Assembly: GCF_000331225.1 (NCBI RefSeq)
Contig: NZ_ANFY01000010.1
Location: forward strand, 62,001 to 126,000
DNA: 64,000 bases
Reading direction: 5' to 3'
Origin: Sandarakinorhabdus sp. AAP62
GTDB taxonomy: Bacteria; Pseudomonadota; Alphaproteobacteria; Sphingomonadales; Sphingomonadaceae
Both the position numbers and the translations under genes were made by a program. This document shows positions 25,949-34,944 of this stretch, piece by piece (the stretch's first letter is position 1; the number at the start of each line of letters is the position of its first letter). A model generated the notes under the pieces. It was not told the DNA's origin. It worked only from the letters and a program-made list of their open reading frames with translations, and did no database searches.

Positions 25949-26529
25949 GCCGCACGATCATCATCGGCCTCACCGGTTCCATCGGCATGGGCAAATCCAC
26001 CGTGGCTGCCATGTTCCGCAAGCTGGGCGTGCCGGTGTTTGATGCTGATGCGGAGGTGCGGCGCGTGCAGGGGCCGGGTGGACGAGCGCTGGCGGCGATC
26101 GAGGAGCTGTTTCCCGGCACCACCCACGCCGGCGGCCTGCACCGGGAAAAACTAGGCGCCGCAGTCTTTGGTGATCACGCCAGGCTGCGCGATCTGGAGA
26201 AGATCCTGCATCCGCTGGTGGCCGAAGCTCAAAGCGAATTTCTTGGCGCGCACCGGCTGAAGCCTGCCATCGTGCTCGATGTGCCGCTGTTGTTTGAAAA
26301 GGGCGGCTGGCGGCGCTGTGATGTCAGCGTGGTGGTCTCGGCGCCCTATCGCGTGCAGCGCGCCCGCGTGCTGGCCCGGCCAGGCATGACGCCCCAGAAA
26401 TTCGCCGGCATATTGAAAGGCCAGATGCCCGATCGCGAGAAACGCGCCCTGGCCGATGTGGTGATCGAAACCGGTCGCGGCCGTCGCCAAACCTGGCTGG
26501 CGGTGAAACGGCTGATTTCATCGCTCTAG
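25945..26529 (+). CDS. coaE: Dephospho-CoA kinase
   Basis: Last step of coenzyme A synthesis. The P-loop GLTGSIGMGKST is at residues 9-20, and the substrate-binding VPLLFEKGG follows near 113. Length, 194 residues, is normal. It overlaps the aroE stop and is followed by dnaQ. Confidence 0.96.
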   Translation: MSRTIIIGLTGSIGMGKSTVAAMFRKLGVPVFDADAEVRRVQGPGGRALAAIEELFPGTTHAGGLHREKLGAAVFGDHARLRDLEKILHPLVAEAQSEFLGAHRLKPAIVLDVPLLFEKGGWRRCDVSVVVSAPYRVQRARVLARPGMTPQKFAGILKGQMPDREKRALADVVIETGRGRRQTWLAVKRLISSL

Positions 26530-26557
26530 GGCTTGCTCCACCGGCCATCATCGCTAC

Positions 26558-27232
26558 ATGGGCGCCATGCGCGAAATTGTCTGGGATACCGAAACCACTG
26601 GCATCATGCCGGGTGATGGCCACCGCATCGTCGAGATCGGTGCGGTGGAAATGATCAATCGCACCGTGACGGGGCGGACCTTCCACACTTATATCGATCC
26701 GCAGCGGCCGATGCCCAAGGATGCGGAGCGCGTGCACGGCCTGTCGAGCGACTTCCTCACCGGCCAGCCGATCTTTGAACAGGTGGTCGATGATTTCCTC
26801 GCCTTCATCGGCGATGCACCGCTGGTTGCCCACAATGCCGCCTTCGACATGGAGTTCCTCAACTGGGAACTGAAGCGCGCCGGCATGCCCATCGTGCCCA
26901 TGACCCGCGCCATCGACACGCTGGAAATCAGCCGCAGGGCCAACCCGGGCGCCAAGCACACGCTCGATGCGCTATGCACCCGCTATGGCATTGATCTTTC
27001 GGCCCGCACCAAGCACGGCGCGCTGCTCGATGCCGAATTGCTCGCCCGTGTCTATATCGAGCTGACTGGTGGCCGGCAGATCGGATTCGACCTTGCCAGC
27101 GACGCAGCCGGGGACGACACTCAATATGAGCGGGTGAGTCTTGCCGCACGGGCGCATGAGGCCAGCGAGGAGGAGCTGGCACGGCACGCCAGTTTCGTGG
27201 CCGGCCTGAAGGACCCGCTCTGGCTGTCGTGA
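26558..27232 (+). CDS. dnaQ: DNA polymerase III epsilon subunit (3'-5' exonuclease)
   Basis: Proofreading exonuclease of 224 residues. The DEDDh residues are in VWDTETTG, LVAHNAAFDMEFLN and KHGALLDAELLA. The C-terminal ASEEELARHASFV block matches alphaproteobacterial DnaQ. ATG 26558 or 26567 could start it. Gene order with coaE is conserved near origins. Confidence 0.95.
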   Translation: MGAMREIVWDTETTGIMPGDGHRIVEIGAVEMINRTVTGRTFHTYIDPQRPMPKDAERVHGLSSDFLTGQPIFEQVVDDFLAFIGDAPLVAHNAAFDMEFLNWELKRAGMPIVPMTRAIDTLEISRRANPGAKHTLDALCTRYGIDLSARTKHGALLDAELLARVYIELTGGRQIGFDLASDAAGDDTQYERVSLAARAHEASEEELARHASFVAGLKDPLWLS

Positions 27233-27275
27233 CACTCAGGTGAGAGTGCACGGCCGAGCGAGGAGAAACAGGAAC

Positions 27276-27905
27276 ATGGATATCCGTATTTCAGGGCACC
27301 AGGTCGATACCGGGGTTGCCTTTGGCGAACATGTGCACGAACGATTGGGCGCAATGGTGGCGAAATATTTCCCGCGCGCGCTGTCGGCCCATGTCACGCT
27401 GGGCCCCGCCCCCTATGGCCATTTCTCGTGCGATATCGTGATGCACGTGATGGCTGACCTTATCCTGAAGGGATCGGCCCGCGCCGGCGACGCGCATGTG
27501 GCGTTTGATGCTGCCGCCGAGCGGATCGACAAGCAATTGCGGCGTTACATGCGCCGGCTGAAGGACCGCCACTCACCGGCCGCCGGCCGCACCACGCCTG
27601 CGCTGGCGGAACTGCCGCCGCTCGACAATGCCGAATACAAGGTGTTCGCCGCCGCGCCCGAGGATGCGGAAGCGGAAGGCGATGCGCCGCTGATCATTGC
27701 CGAAACCCGCGTCGATATCCCCACGACCAGCGTAAGTGATGCCGTTATGATGCTGGATCTTCGCAACACCACGGCCCTGTTGTTCGTCAATAGTGCCACG
27801 GGAACGCACAACATGGTCTATCGCCGGGAGGATGGCACCATCGGCTGGGTTGAACCCCGTGCCGAAGTGGCCGCCCGCCCACGGGAAGCTGCACTGGCAG
27901 GATAG
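27276..27905 (+). CDS. hpf: Long ribosome hibernation promoting factor
   Basis: A 209-residue long-type HPF that dimerises 70S ribosomes into 100S particles during starvation. The N-terminal domain starts MDIRISGHQVDTG; the C-terminal domain carries DAVMMLDLRNTTALLFVNS and NMVYRREDGTIGWVEP. ATG 27276 follows an AGGAGA site. The next gene, ptsN, is its usual partner. Confidence 0.94.
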   Translation: MDIRISGHQVDTGVAFGEHVHERLGAMVAKYFPRALSAHVTLGPAPYGHFSCDIVMHVMADLILKGSARAGDAHVAFDAAAERIDKQLRRYMRRLKDRHSPAAGRTTPALAELPPLDNAEYKVFAAAPEDAEAEGDAPLIIAETRVDIPTTSVSDAVMMLDLRNTTALLFVNSATGTHNMVYRREDGTIGWVEPRAEVAARPREAALAG

Positions 27906-27912
27906 GACGGCA

Positions 27913-28407
27913 ATGAACGCAGCATCTTCGGCATTTGGCCAGGCTGGCAGCTTTGTCGGGCTGGTATCGGCAGAGGGCGTGATTCCCGCGCTGCCGGTGC
28001 TGGCCAAGGATGCGGCCCTGCTGGCGCTGGCCCGCCACGCATCGGCGCTGGTGGGCCAATCGGCCATGCTGATCCTGGAACGGCTGCGCATGCGGGAAGC
28101 CCTGGGTCCGACCGGCTTCGGCGGCGGTGTGGCCATTCCGCATGTGCGGCTGGCCGATCTGCCCGCCTGCCTGGCCGTGGTGGCCAGGCTGCCGGAACCC
28201 ATTGAATGGGGTGCGGTGGACGGGCAGCCGGTTGACATATTGGTGCTGCTGCTGTCGCCGGAAGGGGCTGGCGCCGATCATTTGAAAGCCTTGGCCCGGG
28301 TCAGCCGCGCGCTGCGTGATCCGGAAACGCTGCCGGCCCTGCGGGCCGCCACCGACGCGGATGCGATGCTCGCCGTGCTGGCCGGGCAAAGCGCCGTCGC
28401 CGCCTGA
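27913..28407 (+). CDS. ptsN: Nitrogen phosphotransferase EIIA (PtsN)
   Basis: Regulatory EIIA-Ntr protein of 164 residues that relays PTS-Ntr phosphorylation to potassium and nitrogen control. The phosphorylated histidine is in GVAIPHVRL at about residue 77. It follows hpf by 7 nt. rpoN, often adjacent to ptsN elsewhere, lies 11 kb away in this window. Confidence 0.93.
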   Translation: MNAASSAFGQAGSFVGLVSAEGVIPALPVLAKDAALLALARHASALVGQSAMLILERLRMREALGPTGFGGGVAIPHVRLADLPACLAVVARLPEPIEWGAVDGQPVDILVLLLSPEGAGADHLKALARVSRALRDPETLPALRAATDADAMLAVLAGQSAVAA

Positions 28408-28408
28408 C

Positions 28409-28747
28409 GTGCACGATGGCGATCCCTTGCCCCGGCTGGCCAGCCGGGTGCGGGTGGATGCGCTGTTGCGCCGGGTGAGCGCGGCCGGCGGCTTCGCCAC
28501 CGTGCTGGCCCGCGGCGATGATGAAGCCGGCGCCATTGCCGTGGTCACGCGTGAGGCGGGTGAGGAGGCCTTGCGCGCCGCCGTGCCGGGTGGTTCCGGC
28601 CGTTATGAATTTGCCGAACTCGCCCGCGGAGACGCCGTGCCGGCCTGGATCGAGCGGGCGCGCCGCCGCGATCCCGATCTGTGGGTGATTGAACTGGATA
28701 TCCCGCAGGCAGGGCAGTTCGTCGCCGAAATGCTCGACGGCGGTTGA
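28409..28747 (+). CDS. DUF1491 family protein
   Basis: A small protein of 112 residues with the family pattern LASRVRVDALLRRVSAAGGFATVLARGDDEAGAI and IERARRRDPDLWVIELD. Function unknown; the family is almost confined to alphaproteobacteria. GTG 28409 is chosen: it lies 1 nt after the ptsN stop and gives the family N-terminus. Confidence 0.82.
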   Translation: MHDGDPLPRLASRVRVDALLRRVSAAGGFATVLARGDDEAGAIAVVTREAGEEALRAAVPGGSGRYEFAELARGDAVPAWIERARRRDPDLWVIELDIPQAGQFVAEMLDGG

Positions 28748-28780
28748 TTGCCAAGCAGCATTTACGCTTGAACCTCGTCC

Positions 28781-29365
28781 ATGGTTTCACGGGGCATCCA
28801 CAGCATCGGCAAGACGGCTGCGCGCATCGCGGCGCTGGTCGTGCTGGCGCTTGCGGGCCCGGCGCTGGCGGAAACGAGCCTGCCCGTCCTGCCCGGTGAA
28901 GATGATCGCGTGATGGCGCAGACCGTGGCGCCGTCGTCCGCTGGCCTGCCGGCCCTCGTGCAGATGGTGGCGGCTGCGCCCGCCGCTGATGCCACCGATG
29001 CCGGACTGGCCAGCGCCTCTGAACTCGATTGCCTGGCCACCGCCGTGTGGTTCGAAAGCCGCGGAGAAACCCTGGAAGGCCAACTCGCCGTGGCCCAGGC
29101 CGTGGTCAACCGCGCCAAGTCCGGCCGCTGGGGCAAGGGTGTGTGCGGCGTGATCAAGGCGCCGCGTCAGTTCAACTTCAATGCCTCCCGCGTGCAGCGC
29201 TCCACGGCCACCTTCACCACCGCGCTCGCCGTGGCCCGCATTGCTGCTGCCGGCCTGTGGCACGATATCGCTGAAGGCGCCCACAGCTTCCATGCCGCTC
29301 GTCTCAATCCAGGCTGGCGCCTCGCCCGCGTCGCCAGGATCGGCAACCACGTCTTCTATCGCTGA
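28781..29365 (+). CDS. SleB-type cell wall hydrolase
   Basis: Exported peptidoglycan hydrolase of the Hydrolase_2 family, 194 residues. The signal peptide spans about 1-30 (ending GPALA-ET). The catalytic domain starts LDCLATAVWFESRGETLEGQ, with the conserved Glu, and includes VVNRAKSGRWGKGVCGVI and RLNPGWRLA. It is a homologue of spore-cortex lysins found in many non-spore-formers for wall remodelling. Confidence 0.88.
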   Translation: MVSRGIHSIGKTAARIAALVVLALAGPALAETSLPVLPGEDDRVMAQTVAPSSAGLPALVQMVAAAPAADATDAGLASASELDCLATAVWFESRGETLEGQLAVAQAVVNRAKSGRWGKGVCGVIKAPRQFNFNASRVQRSTATFTTALAVARIAAAGLWHDIAEGAHSFHAARLNPGWRLARVARIGNHVFYR

Positions 29366-29419
29366 TCGCAGCGCCGTTCAGGGGTTTGGTGACCCTGATT
29401 TTCCGCTAGAGTCGCCAGC

Positions 29420-29884
29420 ATGGCGCATGATCTGACCGCGACCGATGTGCTGCGCGGCACCTGCCGCTGGCTGCTGCGTGCCGGCGTCAGCCCGCTCGCC
29501 GAAGTGCCGCTGGCCGGTGGTCGCCGTGCCGATATCCTGGGGGTTGATGCCGCTGGCCGGCTGACCCTGGTGGAAATCAAGATCAGCCTGTCGGACCTGC
29601 GCGGTGATCGCAAATGGCCGGACTATCTGGATCATTGCGACCGTTTCTTCTGGGCGGTGCCGGCCGGGCTGCCACTGGATGATCTGCACACAGCAGCGTT
29701 TCGGCCCGACGAGACCGGCCTGATCATCGCTGATCGCTTTGACGCCGAAGCGGTGCGCGATGCGCCGTGGCGGGCGCTGAACGCCGCCCGCCGCAAGGCC
29801 ATCACCCTTGCGCTTGCCCGCCGCGCGGCCAATCGCTGGCTGGGGCTGATCGATCCAGATGCCGTGACGGTCGACTACGATTGA
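29420..29884 (+). CDS. mmcB: MmcB family DNA repair protein
   Basis: Nuclease-like protein of 154 residues. It has the D...ExK motif of the PD-(D/E)XK fold in RRADILGVDAAGRLTLVEIK, and SLSDLRGDRKWPDYLDHCDRFFWAV, the MmcB hallmark. In Caulobacter this gene is under CtrA control and helps repair mitomycin C damage. Its 3' end overlaps the convergent DUF885 gene by about 10 bp. Confidence 0.88.
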   Translation: MAHDLTATDVLRGTCRWLLRAGVSPLAEVPLAGGRRADILGVDAAGRLTLVEIKISLSDLRGDRKWPDYLDHCDRFFWAVPAGLPLDDLHTAAFRPDETGLIIADRFDAEAVRDAPWRALNAARRKAITLALARRAANRWLGLIDPDAVTVDYD

Positions 29885-31659
29885 CGCCCGCCGCCACGCG
29901 CAATCCAGTCCTTCACCTTGGCGTCCAGCACGGCCAGCGGCAGCGCGCCGGTATTGAGGCAGACTTCGTGAAAATCGCGGACATCGAACTTCCCGCCCAA
30001 TGCGGCCTGCGCCTCGCGGCGCAGCCGTGCAAAACTCAGCTCGCCGATCTTGTAGGCGCAGGCCTGGCCGGGCTGGGCGATGTAGCGGTCAATCTCCACG
30101 GCCACATCGCGCGGCGCCATTGATGTGTTGTCCAGCATGTAGCCGATGGCGCGGTCGCGGCTCCAGCCCAGCGCGTGCAGGCCGGTATCGACCACCAGCC
30201 GCACCGCGCGCAGCATCTCCATGTCGAGATGGCCGAACCAAGCCCAAGGATCGGTGAACATCCCCAGTTCTCGCCCCAGTGATTCGGCATAGAGACCCCA
30301 GCCTTCGGTATAGGCGGTGCTGCCGCCGCGTTTGAGGAAGGCCGGCAGCACCGGGTCTTCATTGACCAGCGTCACCTGGAAATGATGGCCAGGGATGCCT
30401 TCGTGCAGGGTGAGCGTTTCCAGCGTCGGGATCGGCCTGGTGTCGAGCATCGCCATGTTGAAGAACAGGATCCCCGGCGAGACGCCGTCGGGCGGGCCAG
30501 CGCGATAATAGCCGGTGCCGCGCTGATCGCCGAGCGCCGGCAAGGGCGCAACCTTGAACGGCGCTTTCGGCCGGCAATGGAACAGGCGCGGTATCGCCGG
30601 CCAGATACGGGATTCAATCTCGGTGAACCGCCCGATCAGCTCCTCCTGGGTCTTGCAGTAAAATTGCGGGCTGGTGCGGACATGTTCGAACAAGGCCTTC
30701 AGATCGCCGGCAAAGCCCAGTTCGGCGCGGGTCTTCTCGAATTCGGCGCGGATGCGGCCCACTTCGCCAAGGCCGAGGGCATGGATATCGGCCGCCGCCA
30801 TGGGCAGGGTGGTGTGGCGTTCCAGTTCGGCGGTGTAAAGCCGCAGGCCATCGGGAATCGCGGCCCGGCCCGGCCCGGCCGGCGTGCGCGGCAGATAGGT
30901 TTCCCGCAGAAAGACCAGCCAGCGCCGATAGGCCGGCAGCACGGTTTCGCCGACCATGGCGCGATAGTCCGTCGCCCAACGCGCGCGATCGCTGGCCAGC
31001 GTCGGCGGCAGGCGCCGGATTGCCGACATGAAGGCCGTATCGTCCACCGGCTGCGCCAGTAGCGCCTCGACCTGATTGATCACCTTTTCCACCAGCACGC
31101 GCGGCTGGACATGGCCGGCCGCCAGTCCCTCGCGCAGCCGCACCAATGTCATGTCCATATGGCCGGCAAACAGGCGTAGCCGCTCCAGCCCGATCTGATA
31201 ATCGGCGCCCGTTTCGAACAGCGCGCCGCTGCCCGCGACGAAATCCGGCATCTCGATGTGCAGGCCAAAGCTGGGATTGAGCGCCAGCTGGCGCTGGATG
31301 GCAAACAGCCCGCTGCCGTGGAAGCTGATGGCCTGGTTCAGGCTGCGGGCGAACACATCATGGGCAATGCGTTCAGCCGTGGCGAGGGCGTTGCGGTCGA
31401 TTCCCGCCAGTTCCGCGGCGGCGCGGCGCTTGTTGGCCAGCGTGGCGGCGGCCCATTCATCCGAAAGCGGATCGATGAACGCCGGTTCGCCCGCCGGCCG
31501 GCGCTGGCCGGGTGGCCCGGTTGGCGACAGCGCTGCATCGTCGGCCGCCGCACGCGCGATCAGCGCGGCAAATCGCGCCGATGCGGATTCAGCAATCGCC
31601 AGGGCAGGGGTGGCAGGAACAGCGGCCAGCAGGCCAAGCGCGGTGCGACGGTTCAGCAT
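29875..31659 (-). CDS. DUF885 protein, metallopeptidase-like
   Basis: Exported protein of 594 residues. The N-terminus MLNRRTALGLLAAVPATPALA is a twin-arginine-like or Sec signal. The M32-like metal motif HEGIPGHHFQ (HExxxxH) occurs at about residue 417. DUF885 proteins are zinc metalloproteins of unclear substrate. ATG 31659 is chosen to start at the signal; an ATG 12 nt upstream is possible. Its 3' end overlaps the convergent mmcB gene. Confidence 0.85.
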   Translation of the reverse strand: MLNRRTALGLLAAVPATPALAIAESASARFAALIARAAADDAALSPTGPPGQRRPAGEPAFIDPLSDEWAAATLANKRRAAAELAGIDRNALATAERIAHDVFARSLNQAISFHGSGLFAIQRQLALNPSFGLHIEMPDFVAGSGALFETGADYQIGLERLRLFAGHMDMTLVRLREGLAAGHVQPRVLVEKVINQVEALLAQPVDDTAFMSAIRRLPPTLASDRARWATDYRAMVGETVLPAYRRWLVFLRETYLPRTPAGPGRAAIPDGLRLYTAELERHTTLPMAAADIHALGLGEVGRIRAEFEKTRAELGFAGDLKALFEHVRTSPQFYCKTQEELIGRFTEIESRIWPAIPRLFHCRPKAPFKVAPLPALGDQRGTGYYRAGPPDGVSPGILFFNMAMLDTRPIPTLETLTLHEGIPGHHFQVTLVNEDPVLPAFLKRGGSTAYTEGWGLYAESLGRELGMFTDPWAWFGHLDMEMLRAVRLVVDTGLHALGWSRDRAIGYMLDNTSMAPRDVAVEIDRYIAQPGQACAYKIGELSFARLRREAQAALGGKFDVRDFHEVCLNTGALPLAVLDAKVKDWIARGGGRQS

Positions 31660-31701
31660 GCCCGCATCCAACCAGCTTGGCGCGGGAATGCAAGGGGCGG
31701 C

Positions 31702-32253
31702 CTATTTGGGAGACCGCTTGGCCAGGATCCGCTGCAGCGTGCGCCGGTGCATCTTCAGCCGCCGTGCGGTTTCCGACACATTGCGATCGCACAGTTCATA
31801 GACACGCTGGATATGCTCCCAGCGCACGCGATCGGCCGACATCGGTTCCGGCGGCGCTTCCGGGCGGGCGCTGCCATCGGCGGAAAGGGCGCGCACAATG
31901 TCTTCCGGGTCGGCCGGCTTGGCCAGATAGTCGATCGCGCCGGCCTTCACGGCGGCAACGGCGGTGGCAAGATTGCCATAACCGGTGAGCATGACGATCC
32001 GCACATCCGGGCTGGTCGCGCGCAGTTCGGCCACCAGATCGAGGCCGTTGCCGTCTTCCAGCCGCATGTCGACTACGGCATGGGCCGGTTTCAGCCGGGC
32101 GGCTTCCACCCGGGCTTCCTGCAGGCTGCCAACGGCGGTGACGGCAAAGCCCTTGCGGGCCAGCAGAACGGAAAGCCGCTGCCGGAACGGCGCATCATCA
32201 TCCACCAACAGCAGCGGGCGGCCTTCTGCTTCGGGTACACTGGCCATGGTCAT
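31702..32253 (-). CDS. regA: Redox response regulator RegA (ActR/PrrA)
   Basis: Response regulator of 183 residues. The receiver domain (about 12-128) has its phosphorylatable Asp at D62 in VVDMRLEDGNG, and the C-terminal Fis-type helix-turn-helix is NVSETARRLKMHRRTLQRIL. That end is nearly invariant in RegA/PrrA/ActR, the global regulators of respiration and redox metabolism. Overlaps the regB stop by 4 nt. Confidence 0.95.
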   Translation of the reverse strand: MTMASVPEAEGRPLLLVDDDAPFRQRLSVLLARKGFAVTAVGSLQEARVEAARLKPAHAVVDMRLEDGNGLDLVAELRATSPDVRIVMLTGYGNLATAVAAVKAGAIDYLAKPADPEDIVRALSADGSARPEAPPEPMSADRVRWEHIQRVYELCDRNVSETARRLKMHRRTLQRILAKRSPK

Positions 32254-33548
32254 TGCTCCTCTTCGCCCTCGTCGGCGTCATTAAACTCAAACTCTTCCCT
32301 TGGCCAGCGCACCTCCACCCGGGCGCCGCCTTCGGGTCGGTTGGAAAAGGCCAGCCGGCCGCCGGTGCGCTCGATCAGCGTGGTGGCGATGAACACGCCA
32401 AGACCAGTGGAATCGGATTTTGACCGGCTCGGCCCCAATATGGGTTCACCCAGGCGCGGCAGCAGATCGGGCGGAAAGCCAAAGCCATCATCCAGCACGG
32501 CCACCCGGATTTCAGATGGCGTGATGGCGGTTTCCATCCGCACTTCGGTGCCGGCATGGCGCACCGCGTTGGCAACCAGATTGTTCAGCGCGTGCAGCAG
32601 TTCCGGCGAACGTTGCACCAGCGGCTGCTTGCCCGAAACCACCACCTTCACCGGTACGCGGGCCGGCAGCACACTCTGCGCCACTTCGTGCAGCAGCAGG
32701 TCGAGCGTCAGGATGGCAAACGGGTCCTCGGCTTCGGCGCGGGTGGAAAGATCCTTCATGATCCGCCGACTGCGCGCCGCTTCGGCCGCCAGCAGGCGAA
32801 TATCCTCGCCAAAATCCGGATCGTCGCCCAATTCTTCAAGCAGGCTGTGCGCAATCAGGCTGATCGAACCGAGCGGCCCGCCCAGTTCGTGGGCCGCGGC
32901 GGCCGCCATGCTGCCCAGCGCATTCATGCGTGCTTCGCGGGTCAATGCGGCTTCAGTGGCAACCAGTGCGCGGGCCCGGTCACGCCCTTCCGCCGACACC
33001 ATCCACAGATAGGCCGCCAGAAAACCGATGGCCAGTCCATAGGCGATGACATCGCCGATACGATAGACTAGCGGAAATTCCGGCGGCGGGCCGCTCCACG
33101 GCAGCGGTTGCGCCCACATCCAGATGACCGCCAGCACGCCCATCGCCAGCGCCAGCAGCGGCGCCATTTCGCGGGCGGTGAGCAGCGTGGCTGCGATGGT
33201 GACCGGCACGATCAGCAGCAGCGAGAAGGGATTGGCCAGTCCGCCGGTGAGGAACAGCAGCACGCCGGCCTGGATCAGATCGAACGAAAGATGCAGCGAC
33301 AATTCGCGGCCGGTCATCCGATCGCTGCGCTCATACAGGGTGGAAAGGCCGACATTGAGGATGACCGACGCGCCCACGGCCGCCAGCATCGAGCCCCAGG
33401 GCAGCGGATAGCCAAACCACAGGCCAACCACCAGCAAGGTGGTGAACTGGCCCAGGATCGCGATCCAGCGGATGCCGGCCAGGGTGCGCACGCGCACCCC
33501 GGGGCGATCAAAGGCGGAAGCCGCGATGGAGGGCCGTTCCATCCTCAT
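32250..33548 (-). CDS. regB: Redox sensor histidine kinase RegB (ActS/PrrB)
   Basis: Inner-membrane kinase of 432 residues with about six membrane segments. The quinone-binding motif GGLANPF is at residues 102-108, the H-box AHELGGPLG has H220, and the ATP site includes LHALNNLVANAVRHAG and DDGFGFP. The redox cysteine of Rhodobacter RegB (ExxRCR) corresponds to Ser260 here (EAARSRRIM), and I find no cysteine anywhere in the protein. A Cys-based disulfide switch is therefore unlikely; quinone sensing could remain. Confidence 0.92.
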   Translation of the reverse strand: MRMERPSIAASAFDRPGVRVRTLAGIRWIAILGQFTTLLVVGLWFGYPLPWGSMLAAVGASVILNVGLSTLYERSDRMTGRELSLHLSFDLIQAGVLLFLTGGLANPFSLLLIVPVTIAATLLTAREMAPLLALAMGVLAVIWMWAQPLPWSGPPPEFPLVYRIGDVIAYGLAIGFLAAYLWMVSAEGRDRARALVATEAALTREARMNALGSMAAAAAHELGGPLGSISLIAHSLLEELGDDPDFGEDIRLLAAEAARSRRIMKDLSTRAEAEDPFAILTLDLLLHEVAQSVLPARVPVKVVVSGKQPLVQRSPELLHALNNLVANAVRHAGTEVRMETAITPSEIRVAVLDDGFGFPPDLLPRLGEPILGPSRSKSDSTGLGVFIATTLIERTGGRLAFSNRPEGGARVEVRWPREEFEFNDADEGEEEQ

Positions 33549-33652
33549 GCCCTAGCGGTCACAAGCGGCTTCGCCCATGCGGCGTGTCGTTCCACGTGCC
33601 GGCAACCGATTGAACCGGCAAGTGTTGCCTCCTGCCGGAGGGGCAGAGCTGC

Positions 33653-34258
33653 TCAGAGCGACGGCCCCTGCACGCGGCCGGTGGCCTTGACCGGCACGTC
33701 CTTCAGCAATTTGGCGATGCTGATGGCGCGCGGATCACTGTTGGCCGCGGCGCGCGCGCTGATGCCGCTGTTATCGGCAATATCGGGATTGGCCCCGGCA
33801 TCGATCAGCGCCTTGGTCAGCGCCAGGTCGCGCGCCTGCACGGCTTTCAGGATGGCGGTTTCCCCCAGCCGGTTCTGGGCATTTACCTGCGCCTTCAGCC
33901 GGATCAGGGTGCTGATGCCTTCGTTCCAGCGGCTGATGGTGGCCAGGATCAACGGCGTATTGCCATCACGGTCCTTCAGATTGAGATTGGCGCCCTTCTG
34001 GTAAAGCAGTCCCAGCCAGCCGAGATCACCGCGCCGGGTGACAATGTGGATGCCGGCTTCGCCGCTGTCAGCGTCGCGGGTGTTTACCACGGTGGTGCCC
34101 GGCTGGTCAGCAAGTTCGATAGCCTTGTTGACGTCGCGATCCTTCACCGCCTTGATGAAATTGTAGCTGTCGGAAAACTGCGCGGCGGCGGGGCTTGCCC
34201 CAACCGTCACCAGCATCGCCAGCACCATCAGTCGTTGCAGAAGTCGTTGGCACATCAT
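33653..34258 (-). CDS. Exported ankyrin-repeat protein
   Basis: A 201-residue protein with a signal peptide (LVTVGASPAAA-QF) and about four ankyrin repeats, e.g. GEAGIHIVTRRGDLGWLGLL, DRDGNTPLILATI, NRLGETAILKAV and DAGANPDIADNSG. Ankyrins bind proteins, so a periplasmic binding partner is likely. The gene is divergent from the SCO1 gene over 68 bp and follows regB's promoter side. ATG 34258 is preceded by an ATG pair. Confidence 0.85.
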   Translation of the reverse strand: MMCQRLLQRLMVLAMLVTVGASPAAAQFSDSYNFIKAVKDRDVNKAIELADQPGTTVVNTRDADSGEAGIHIVTRRGDLGWLGLLYQKGANLNLKDRDGNTPLILATISRWNEGISTLIRLKAQVNAQNRLGETAILKAVQARDLALTKALIDAGANPDIADNSGISARAAANSDPRAISIAKLLKDVPVKATGRVQGPSL

Positions 34259-34326
34259 CGACAAGCCACCATCTTTTCCCTTATGCCCCTCGAGACCATG
34301 ATAGCGCATACAAACAACAACCGTCC

Positions 34327-34944
34327 ATGAACAGGGCCAAGAATCTGCGGCTCTCGGCCGTGCTGGCCATCGCGGTGGTGCTGGCAGCCGGCCTGGGCTG
34401 GATGCGCTTTGCCGCCTCGCCCGCGCCGCAGGGCAATCTGGCCGGCGCCAGCATTGGCGGACCGTTCACGCTGATCGATCAGGATGGGAAATCCGTGCGC
34501 GACACGGATTTTGCTGGCCGCTGGCGGCTGATGTATTTCGGCTATGGCTTTTGCCCGGATGTCTGCCCCACCGATCTCGCGCAGGTCGGGCGTGGCCTCG
34601 CGGCGTTCGAAGCGGCGGCACCGGCGCTTGGCGCCAAGGTGGCGCCGATCTTCATCACCATTGATCCGCAGCGCGACACGCCGGCCACGCTCAAGCCCTT
34701 TGTTGCTGCCTTTCATCCCCGCCTTGTCGGCCTTACCGGCACGCAGGCGCAGATTTCCGGCGTCACCAGGGCCTATGGCGTCTATGCCAGGCGCATGGAT
34801 ACGGGTGACCCTGAAAATTATCTGATGGACCATAGCGCCATGGTCTATCTGTTCGATCCCGACGGCAAGCCGGTGGCCTTCCTGCCACACGAGGGGTTGA
34901 CGGCTCAGGCCATCACGGCGCTGTTGACCACCCATGTCCGATAA
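34327..34944 (+). CDS. senC: SCO1/SenC copper chaperone
   Basis: Thioredoxin-fold copper-binding protein for cytochrome c oxidase CuA assembly, 205 residues. Membrane anchor at about 8-24; copper ligands CPDVC (C76 and C80) and the histidine in YLMDHSAMVYL. In Rhodobacter and relatives senC is linked to regB-regA, as here. Its 3' end overlaps the ycgN start by 11 nt. Confidence 0.95.
   Translation: MNRAKNLRLSAVLAIAVVLAAGLGWMRFAASPAPQGNLAGASIGGPFTLIDQDGKSVRDTDFAGRWRLMYFGYGFCPDVCPTDLAQVGRGLAAFEAAAPALGAKVAPIFITIDPQRDTPATLKPFVAAFHPRLVGLTGTQAQISGVTRAYGVYARRMDTGDPENYLMDHSAMVYLFDPDGKPVAFLPHEGLTAQAITALLTTHVR

Noticed and set aside
33610-33652. Small hairpin CCTCCtgccGGAGG after the ankyrin gene, considered a fourth copy of the repeat family
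   Set aside because: It shares only a few bases with the arm sequence, the stem is 5 bp and no T-rich tail follows.
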